A DNA stretch of 64,000 bases, taken from Thioalkalivibrio denitrificans. GTDB lineage: Bacteria; Pseudomonadota; Gammaproteobacteria; Ectothiorhodospirales; Ectothiorhodospiraceae. Each line of letters opens with the position of its first letter. Positions within the stretch are counted from its first letter, which is position 1. Location: the NCBI RefSeq assembly GCF_002000365.1, contig NZ_MVBK01000001.1:21448-85447 (forward strand). The letters are read 5' to 3'. Both the position numbers and the translations under genes were made by a program. This document shows positions 8,104 to 14,599 of this stretch, piece by piece. The notes under the pieces were generated by a model. The model ran no database searches and was not told where the DNA came from. It was given only the letters and a program-made list of their open reading frames with translations.

Positions 8104-9915
8104 CTACTCCACTGAATCAGCGCGCTGCAGGTACTTGTTCGGTGCGGGAGCCGGCCCGTCGAAGATGAGGCCGGGATCCGCCACCATGAATCCCTTGATA
8201 CTGGATTGGCGCCTGGGGCCGCTCACACGGTAACGGTGGATGTTGGTTCCATCCGGAAGTTTTTCGTGGAGCTTGAACTTTGCGAAGCGTTTCTGTACGT
8301 GCTCCCACGACTCACCACCGGCTTCCGACGAAAAATCCTTGAACAGCCCGGGACTCACCAGGAGCACGCCCTCGGGCACCGTGTGGACGCGGGCGTTGGC
8401 GTTGTTCACCGAAATCCGTTTGGTGACCAGCCCGTGCCGCACCCACTGGACGAACCTCACGCCCGCGTCGTTTGGATCCCGACCGTCCAGCGGATCGTTT
8501 GCGCGTGCCGGGGCTTTGGCGGATGCGATGGTGGGAACGTCCGGGCACGGGACGTTCCCAGGGAACGTCGGGTCTGGTCGTTCAAGCGAGGCCGCGTCAT
8601 GGCTCGCGGCCTCCTCGTGCTTCTTTGTCGCGGGCGGTGGTTCATAAGGAGATGGAAGTGCTGCCGGCTGGGCGATAGGCCCCGGCTCATCTGTCCCCGC
8701 AACCATCTCAGCCGGACCCTGTGTCTGCTCGGCCCCCTCGTCTACGTCTGTGATCGGAATTATCTCGCCATCAAACGGGCTTGGTCGTGTCGCTGGATCG
8801 GGCCAGATCCGGTGGGCAGGGATACGGATGAGGGTGAGGTCATGGCGCCACCCGTCGCCGGCGACCGTGGCTCGCCAGATGGCGCGATCCTTGTTCGGCA
8901 TCAGGATGCCGTGTTCCTGGAGCGTGTCATACACCCGGTCGTTCGATGATGGGATCCCGCTATGACCTTCGGCGGTGAGGTGCCCACGCAGGGCGTCGAT
9001 GGTGCGTTTGGAGACCAGCCAGAGCTCATCGCCGACCAGCCATCCCGCCGCGCCGTTACGATTCAACGGCAGATCGCCCTCCGAGATCAGAAATCTCAAT
9101 CCGGTCAGCAGACGCTCCCACAGGGACTTTGCTCGTCCCCTGACCGCGCGTTCCGAGGGCCCGGCGCAGAGGTTGGCTGCTACCGATTCGCCATCTGCCT
9201 GCAGGACAATCTGGCCCAGGATGCCGGCGTCGTCGGCAGCCCCTGAGATGGCAGCGAGCCAGCAAGAGAATACCTCAGGGTCGCTCGCGATCCAGGAGAG
9301 CGCTTCTCGGGGCAGAATATGGTGGACCAGGAGCGGGGTCGCCCGTTCGTGAAACCTGTGGCGCCTGTCGCGGCGGTACTCGACCGTGTAGGCAGTACAC
9401 GCCGCCACCTGGTCCATGGGGCCGGACCAGGGGTCCCATCGGGCGAGGCGGCGCCCGTTGGAATCATAGAGGGTGACGGTCTGATCGACCGCGGGTTTGC
9501 CAAGGTCGTGGAGGAGGGCGGCTGTGGCCACCGCATAGGTCCATAGGTCGGCCAACTTCGCAATCTTCTCGGCCTCGGCGCCAGGAGGCAGAATGTGCCC
9601 CTGACGCAACCTCAGCGCCTTGGTCAGAACCTCCAGGCCATGATCCAGCATACCGCCAAGGTTCGCATGATGGTGTGCCTCTGAGGCAGGCAGCTGCTGT
9701 ACAAAGCGACCGTAGCGCTCGATGGCCTGCTGCATAAGCACCGCGTAATGCTGCGGCGGAAGACTGGTCAGGGATGCAATCTGGTTCAAAATCGCCTGCC
9801 GATGGGTGGGCTGCAAAAGGCTTGCGGCCGTCTGGACCGGAATAAGGCCATCTCTCGATCCGCGACTGGGCGGGGATCGCTGGCCGCGGATTCTGCGTAG
9901 CAGGTTTCCGAGCAT
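8104..9915 (-). CDS. traI: MobH-family conjugative relaxase, TraI_2 type
   Basis: Predicted to nick the element at oriT and pilot the strand to the T4SS. The N-terminal TraI_2 (HD-like, PFL_4751/ICE TraI) domain carries the metal-binding motifs HHHANLGGMLDHGLEV (about 80-96) and ALLHDLGKPAVD (about 135-147). A Pro/Glu-rich linker follows (about 390-460), and the C-terminal winged-helix TraI_2_C domain holds the pattern VRFVQWVRHGL, NNANARVHTVPEG and VLLVSPGLFKDF. The 603-residue length is within the family range. Family assignment is from these motifs. No nicking Tyr or His residue can be singled out by eye. Confidence 0.92.
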   Translation of the reverse strand: MLGNLLRRIRGQRSPPSRGSRDGLIPVQTAASLLQPTHRQAILNQIASLTSLPPQHYAVLMQQAIERYGRFVQQLPASEAHHHANLGGMLDHGLEVLTKALRLRQGHILPPGAEAEKIAKLADLWTYAVATAALLHDLGKPAVDQTVTLYDSNGRRLARWDPWSGPMDQVAACTAYTVEYRRDRRHRFHERATPLLVHHILPREALSWIASDPEVFSCWLAAISGAADDAGILGQIVLQADGESVAANLCAGPSERAVRGRAKSLWERLLTGLRFLISEGDLPLNRNGAAGWLVGDELWLVSKRTIDALRGHLTAEGHSGIPSSNDRVYDTLQEHGILMPNKDRAIWRATVAGDGWRHDLTLIRIPAHRIWPDPATRPSPFDGEIIPITDVDEGAEQTQGPAEMVAGTDEPGPIAQPAALPSPYEPPPATKKHEEAASHDAASLERPDPTFPGNVPCPDVPTIASAKAPARANDPLDGRDPNDAGVRFVQWVRHGLVTKRISVNNANARVHTVPEGVLLVSPGLFKDFSSEAGGESWEHVQKRFAKFKLHEKLPDGTNIHRYRVSGPRRQSSIKGFMVADPGLIFDGPAPAPNKYLQRADSVE

Positions 9916-9954
9916 GGGCAGGGAAGCTAATCCCGTCCCACGGGTGACGCAATG

Positions 9955-9985
9955 AGAAACCGATACTTCCCCGGGGGTAGTTTCT
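9955..9985. promoter_or_regulatory. Stem-loop between traI and abiE; possible oriT-associated hairpin or terminator
   Basis: AGAAAC pairs with GTTTCT, with inner TAC/GTA and CCCC/GGGG pairs, about 40 bases upstream of the traI start and between it and the abiEii stop. No T run follows. A hairpin next to a relaxase gene may belong to an origin of transfer, but nothing in the sequence proves it. Confidence 0.3.
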
Positions 9986-10021
9986 GTGGCTTCAGCAATT
10001 ACCTGGATAGGTAGGAGAGGG

Positions 10022-10930
10022 CTAGATCTGAAGAACTTCTCGCAGTCGTCTGATCGCGGCTTTGTGCCGGCGATTGCTCATCATTCGAATGTTGTGTAGC
10101 TTCCATTGAATTGCCGGCCACCGGTCCAGTCCTTCGAACGGTAACAGCGACCAATCCGGCTCGCCTTGTTTGATGGACAGGATAAACCGCCGCTCGTCGG
10201 CATCGAGGGCGCTCGCGGCCCACTCGAACAGCTGCGTCCGAGCGGCCTCCAGTTCCGCCAGTTCAACCGGCTCTTCGGTCATTCCGGCGAAGTGGTTGGC
10301 GAACAAGTCCTCGGTTGGTTTGCGATTCGGTTGTAGAAGCTCTGCAATCGGGCGCCGGTGACCGGCGAGGTAGGCGACAAATGCTTGGCGTATGGAATCC
10401 GGGATCGGGCCCGATGCTTGAAGATGCAAGACGTCGAAGAGGTCCCGCGGGTGCTGTCGGTCCAGCGCCGCACACAACTTACCGGCATAGAGGTCCGCTG
10501 AGTCGAGTCTTTGGACCTCGACGAAGAGCTCGTAGGCTTCCTGTGCGGCCGAGCACAGTTCGCTTGAGACCGGCGGCACCAGGCTACCGCGGATAATGAC
10601 GCTCGGCTCCACCTTGATACGCGCTCCTGACTTGTCTACGAGCAGCTTGGGCGCATCGCCTTCGACAAGTTGGACATCTACGGTCGGCACAGTCCTCTTT
10701 AGCGCATTGGCGATCGTAGTGAGCTGGGCGCGAATGTCAGTCAGCGCCGCGTCGCGATCGGTCACCGGGAGGTAAGTCAGGTCGATATCGACCGAGAGTC
10801 TCGGCATGTTCCGAAGAAACAGGTTGATGGCAGTGCCGCCCTTGAGCGCGAAGTTGGGCACGCTGGCGACTGCCGGTAAACAGCGAATCAGAAGTTCGAC
10901 CTGGGCTCTGTAACTATCGCGCGCTGACAT
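10022..10930 (-). CDS. abiEii: AbiEii nucleotidyltransferase toxin
   Basis: Toxin of the AbiE type IV toxin-antitoxin/abortive infection system. AbiEii-family enzymes are nucleotidyltransferases; related MenT toxins modify tRNA acceptor ends. The NTase core GGTAINLFLRN...SVDIDLTYL (about 29-52) has the G-[GS] and D-x-D motifs. A second family motif, LYAGKLCAALDRQHPRDLFDV, lies near residues 150-170. At 302 residues it is full length. The antitoxin gene lies just upstream with an 8-base gap, in the usual antitoxin-toxin order. Confidence 0.93.
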   Translation of the reverse strand: MSARDSYRAQVELLIRCLPAVASVPNFALKGGTAINLFLRNMPRLSVDIDLTYLPVTDRDAALTDIRAQLTTIANALKRTVPTVDVQLVEGDAPKLLVDKSGARIKVEPSVIIRGSLVPPVSSELCSAAQEAYELFVEVQRLDSADLYAGKLCAALDRQHPRDLFDVLHLQASGPIPDSIRQAFVAYLAGHRRPIAELLQPNRKPTEDLFANHFAGMTEEPVELAELEAARTQLFEWAASALDADERRFILSIKQGEPDWSLLPFEGLDRWPAIQWKLHNIRMMSNRRHKAAIRRLREVLQI

Positions 10931-10938
10931 TGTTGGTC

Positions 10939-11694
10939 CTAACCCTGTCCAGGGTCGGCGACGACCAGATCATATTTCTTGTCGAGGCGTCCGCCAGCGT
11001 GGATGGTGCGCCGGCCTGACCCGAAGTCGACTGCCGACATCTCTAGGCGCTTCAGCCACGGGTGGTTTGCTCGCTCAGCGGCATGCATGAATAGCCGCTT
11101 GGTTTTGACCGAGGTGCAGCCCTCGAGCAACTGTTGTACGACCTTTGGACGCAGAGACGTCAGCGATTCCATCACCTGGAAGGCCTCTTCGTAAGACTGC
11201 CGTTTCGGCACGAGGTACATCATCTCGAAGGCCGCGCGCTCGAGTGTCGCGACCTCGAGGCCGACCCCGTCGATCGGAAGTGTGGACGTGGTCTTCTCGC
11301 TGCCCGCGAAGACGCCGGTCGTCACGAGCGTTACCGGTCTGGACCAAGGGTGAGCCTCGAACCAAGCGGGCAATTTCGTGCCGGGACTTCCGAACAGAAC
11401 GACCTCACGCGCGCCCAACGCCAAATAATGCGTATAGCCGCGCAGCTCGATGGCGCTGATGCCGCCGGGATGGACGGCGAGGCCGAGTTGGGTTTGTAGG
11501 GCGTGGACCGCACCGACCCAATCGACTGTCTCGCCGGCCCGCATGTAGGCGCCATGACCCAGTCGTTGCAGCCAGCCGGACTGGACGTACTTGTCCGCAA
11601 GCCGGCGGTCGACACCTCGGCTATTGAGCCAACGCAGCGTGGCGACCTTGCCGGCTGGCCACTGTTGTAAAAGCTGGTTTATTTTTGATCCCAT
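10939..11694 (-). CDS. abiEi: AbiEi antitoxin / transcriptional autoregulator
   Basis: Antitoxin partner of AbiEii. AbiEi proteins have an N-terminal winged helix that represses their own promoter and a C-terminal domain needed for antitoxicity. The start GSKINQLLQQWPAGKVATL, the helix-turn-helix stretch SRGVDRRLADKYVQSGWL and GHGAYMRAGE match the family. The ATG at 11694 is preferred because family members begin with SKINQLLQ; a start at 11715 adds seven residues. An AT-rich intergenic stretch upstream (11720-11760) probably holds the promoter and operator. Confidence 0.9.
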   Translation of the reverse strand: MGSKINQLLQQWPAGKVATLRWLNSRGVDRRLADKYVQSGWLQRLGHGAYMRAGETVDWVGAVHALQTQLGLAVHPGGISAIELRGYTHYLALGAREVVLFGSPGTKLPAWFEAHPWSRPVTLVTTGVFAGSEKTTSTLPIDGVGLEVATLERAAFEMMYLVPKRQSYEEAFQVMESLTSLRPKVVQQLLEGCTSVKTKRLFMHAAERANHPWLKRLEMSAVDFGSGRRTIHAGGRLDKKYDLVVADPGQG

Positions 11695-12082
11695 TCGACT
11701 ACCAGGGGGCGACATAAACGTATCAAATTAAACTATATGGCGAGGCTACCACAAGTTTATAAAATGGCGAAATAGTCGCCTATAACGCGACAAATGGGGG
11801 AAAATATGAACCATCCCTGAAGATTCGGTAAGCCCCGAGAGCGGCCCTCTCAGCACGAAATGGCTGAAGTGGCCATCTAGGCGGGCTGCCAGCTTCGGTC
11901 CAGTGGCTGCCCTCTGGAGTCTTGCCGGCGAGGCGGCCACCGATGGATTCGGCCAAACGGATCGCCCTCGGCTTTCGATGCCGCTCAGTTCTGACCTGCC
12001 GGAGTTCGCGAGGTGGCGCGCCGCACGGCTCGATGATACAAACCCTCGGTAGGTAGGGTCTATGCATCGAGTGTTTGTATCA

Positions 12083-12240
12083 ATGGCAAGAACTCGATCG
12101 CAGCGTGAGCTTGCCCAAACTCTGCTGAAGAAGCAGGGAATCATGCGCCTGGTCGAGCTGCGCGTGGCGGCCTGACCGCGGCGACGATGAGTCGTATGGA
12201 ACGGGCCGGTGAGGTCATCCGCCTGTCGCGGGGCGTCTAG
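12083..12240 (+). pseudogene. Fragment of a second AbiEi-like antitoxin N terminus
   Basis: The first frame reads QRELAQTLLKKQGIMRLVEL and stops. Continuing in another frame gives ATMSRMERAGEVIRLSRG. Together these resemble the N-terminal winged-helix region of AbiEi-type antitoxins (LVELRAAG...MSRMERAGEV). The frame break and the missing C-terminal part show it is a remnant. No matching toxin is nearby on this strand. The rest of the 11.7-12.9 kb interval contains no other gene I recognise. Confidence 0.5.
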
Positions 12241-12272
12241 TTCAGAGATATCTGCTCTCTGGCCCGGTTTCC

Positions 12273-12425
12273 TCACATCTGCTGGAAACCCAGTGCATGA
12301 ACCCAGGCCTTTACCTGTTCAGCTAGGTCACGGGCATCAGTCGTGTAGAGGGCCCGAACTTGGACCATTTCCGGACCTTCTGTAGGATTAAGGCGGTCTC
12401 CAGGGAGAAGAGCCGCGACTATCAT
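12273..12425 (-). CDS. Short hypothetical protein, possibly a remnant
   Basis: A 50-residue frame starting MIVAALLPGDRLNPTEG and ending VKAWVHALGFQQM. It has amphipathic, protein-like composition but no family I recognise, and it sits in a stretch otherwise made of fragments. An in-frame upstream extension to 12554 looks less protein-like. It may be a broken end of a longer gene. Confidence 0.25.
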   Translation of the reverse strand: MIVAALLPGDRLNPTEGPEMVQVRALYTTDARDLAEQVKAWVHALGFQQM

Positions 12426-12763
12426 GCGGTATCCAGAGGAACAACCCCCGCCCCGGCGCTCCGGCCAGAGAGCGACTCGTGGTCGACCATGGCCGGCCCG
12501 GGCCGCTTTGCTCTTGAACATCAAACGGTGTTCATGTCCGTTCGCCCCGGCCACCAGGGGATGTCACTGGCGGCGTATCCTCTGCATCCTGCGCCCGACG
12601 CCTCATACTATGCAGCGCATCCATTGGACGGCGCACGGCTACGCCCTGTTTCCAGCAAAGGCCACCACATGCTGCTCCAACTACAGGCCCCCAGTCGACG
12701 CAACGCCCCAGTTCACTGCCAGGTCCACCTTGATCGGGCGAGGTGTTATGCGGTGGCTGTGGT

Positions 12764-12918
12764 GCATAACGCGTTACGCTATGCATTCGCGGGATACCGA
12801 CCGGAAGCAGAGCCAGGCGTGTAAGGCATAAGGCTTTGATCTCACGCGGAAATGCGTTTCCAGATATTTCTGGACGCGGGATATACGCGGTCGTTAGGCC
12901 GCATACATATAGTTGGGC
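12764..12918 (+). repeat. 155-bp attC-like element, copy A, ending in an R' box before the HNH cassette
   Basis: Begins GCATAACGCGTTAC and ends TACGCGGTCGTTAGG...CATACATATAGTTGGGC. A second element of almost the same length (39125-39278) has matching ends and a divergent middle. Conserved ends with a variable centre are the hallmark of integron attC sites, and the last seven bases, GTTGGGC, fit the GTTRRRY recombination box. The HNH gene cassette starts immediately after it. Its identity as attC is inferred; the L boxes are not as clear as in the attC at 45.8 kb. Confidence 0.5.
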
Positions 12919-12942
12919 CTCAAGAAGTGATGGCTTAGGCAT

Positions 12943-13752
12943 ATGAAACAATGCGCGTACTGCAGCGAAGACAGAAAGCTGACAAAAGAGCATATCTGGC
13001 CTAGCAGCATCATTAAAAAGTACGAATCAAAGCTGGCTTCGTACAACAAGAAGCTAGACAGTTTTGTTTACAGCGATCCGGTAATTAAGGATGTATGTGA
13101 AGAATGCAACAACGTCCTATTGTCGCCGCTGGATGCATATCTTTCCAGTCTATACGACGAGCACCTTCACCAGAGTCTAAATCCCGGAGACAGCACGGAG
13201 CTTTCCTTCGACCGTGAGATGTTGTTAAGAGCCCTTCTAAAGATATCCTTCAACTCCGCGAGAGCATCTGCTGCCGAAGACATAATGGCCGCTCATCGGA
13301 GATTCGCGCCGTACATTCTGCGGGGTGGATATTCTTTCGGAGTCCAGCTTCGACTTCTCGTGGTTACGTCGTCAAAGATCATCGCAGACGGCGAGTTGCA
13401 AGAGAAACACTTTCCGGTCAGCCAGCTCCGTTGCGCGGATATTCCATACGACGGACCGTTGAGCCATAGATTCATCGTTCGGTTGATAGCCATAAATAGC
13501 TTCTGGTTCTACCTGTTAATTTCCAAGAAGAGAGAGCCAGAGGACAAATGGAGAAAATTCTTGACAGGGTTCAAGACATGGAAGATCCAGCCTGGAATTC
13601 CCTTAGGCCCAGGCGTTAATAAGGTGGAAATTCCTGTCAATCAGACCACGTATATGACACCACAGCTCATGGAAACCATGTGGGAAGCAATCAGAAGGGC
13701 CCAACAAGTGGCTCAAGCCGACGGCCCCGCCTCGGGCGGGACCGCGGCTTAG
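12943..13752 (+). CDS. HNH-type zinc-binding protein, possible endonuclease
   Basis: A 269-residue protein whose N terminus has an HNH-like zinc cluster: KQCAYCSEDRKLTKEHIWP (CxxC followed by the E-H of the betabetaalpha-metal motif) and VCEECNNVLLSP (second CxxC). This suggests a His-Me finger nuclease fold, so nuclease activity is plausible. The rest (about 60-255) is a mixed domain I do not recognise. The gene is noticeably more AT-rich than its neighbours, which suggests separate acquisition. It lies 25 bases inside a cassette-like unit starting at GTTGGGC (12912), and its last codons run into an attC site. It may be a solitary defence or mobile-element gene. Confidence 0.7.
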   Translation: MKQCAYCSEDRKLTKEHIWPSSIIKKYESKLASYNKKLDSFVYSDPVIKDVCEECNNVLLSPLDAYLSSLYDEHLHQSLNPGDSTELSFDREMLLRALLKISFNSARASAAEDIMAAHRRFAPYILRGGYSFGVQLRLLVVTSSKIIADGELQEKHFPVSQLRCADIPYDGPLSHRFIVRLIAINSFWFYLLISKKREPEDKWRKFLTGFKTWKIQPGIPLGPGVNKVEIPVNQTTYMTPQLMETMWEAIRRAQQVAQADGPASGGTAA

Positions 13753-13767
13753 CCCGGGCTGTTAGGA
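13698..13767 (+). other. attC recombination site of the HNH gene cassette
   Basis: GGCCCAAC (R'') is followed by AAGTGGCTCAAGCCGACG, a GC-rich hairpin and CGGCTTAGCCCGGGCT, ending in GTTAGGA (R'-like). This is the R''-L''-hairpin-L'-R' layout of integron attC sites. The R'' box is the exact 8-base reverse complement of the GTTGGGCC that starts the same cassette at 12912, as integron biology requires. The final R' base is A rather than the usual pyrimidine. The stop codon of the HNH gene lies inside the site. Confidence 0.8.
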
Positions 13768-13786
13768 CGACAGAAGAGCAGCGCTG

Positions 13787-14599
13787 ATGCAAGATCTAGG
13801 TATAGACACGGCGATCTTGGTGCCATGGTTCGCTAACGAGCATGAGTCGCCATACTTCTTGGTTCGCGTGTCCGACGAGCACGCGGCTGCCTGGGCGGAC
13901 GTCCTGGGCGTGCCAGTTCGCCGGTGCTACATCGACGATGCGCTGCTCGAGCAACGGGCGCAAGCCACCGGTCTTCCGAAATCGGAACTCGTCGCGGCCA
14001 AGCTACCCGATCGAGGCTCCACCATGGCGGGCGACTTCGGGGAAATTCTGGTCTTCCTGTACCACGCAACTGTCGAGCCCGGGGTCGAACTCATTGGTCC
14101 GAAGAAGTGGCGCTTGAAGCAGGACCGGACGAAGCCGGCGCCATACTCGGATGTCGTTCACTTCGTACTGCCGCACTGGCCCGAAGCCTCAACCGGCGAT
14201 CGCATCCTCTGTTCCGAGGTGAAGACAAAGTCCACCAATGGGGATTCCACACCCATTAGCTCGGCAATTGCTGACTGCGAGAAGGATCGGACAAGTCGCT
14301 TGGCCAAGACGCTGGTGTGGCTGAAGGAGCGTGCGCTTCACGAAGACCTCGGAACCACGACCGTCGCTCACCTAGAGCGGTTCACCAAGGCCACCGACCA
14401 CCCCGAAGCCCAGAAGCAGTTCCGGGCCGTTGCGGTTGTATGTGCGAGTCTCGTGGATGACGAGGTCGCAGACGCGCCCGAGGAAGAGCCCACGGATCAC
14501 ACGGTGGTCGTGATCGCCGTTCCAGATCTGAAGCAGCGCTACGAGGATGTCTTCGACGCCGTTCACGCCACCGTCGCGGAACCCGGAGGCGGCATGTGA
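13787..14599 (+). CDS. hamA: Hachiman system nuclease subunit HamA (DUF1837)
   Basis: Anti-phage effector of the Hachiman system; HamA is a PD-(D/E)XK-like nuclease held by the HamB helicase and released on sensing damaged or foreign DNA. The 270-residue protein shows the DUF1837 core: GDFGEILVFLYH (Glu about 86), YSDVVHFVLPH (Asp about 122) and CSEVKTKST (Glu 144, Lys 146), the expected acidic-acidic-ExK arrangement. hamB follows with a four-base overlap (GTGA). hamA starts 26 bases after an R' cassette box, in the place where cassette genes normally start. Confidence 0.88.
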   Translation: MQDLGIDTAILVPWFANEHESPYFLVRVSDEHAAAWADVLGVPVRRCYIDDALLEQRAQATGLPKSELVAAKLPDRGSTMAGDFGEILVFLYHATVEPGVELIGPKKWRLKQDRTKPAPYSDVVHFVLPHWPEASTGDRILCSEVKTKSTNGDSTPISSAIADCEKDRTSRLAKTLVWLKERALHEDLGTTTVAHLERFTKATDHPEAQKQFRAVAVVCASLVDDEVADAPEEEPTDHTVVVIAVPDLKQRYEDVFDAVHATVAEPGGGM

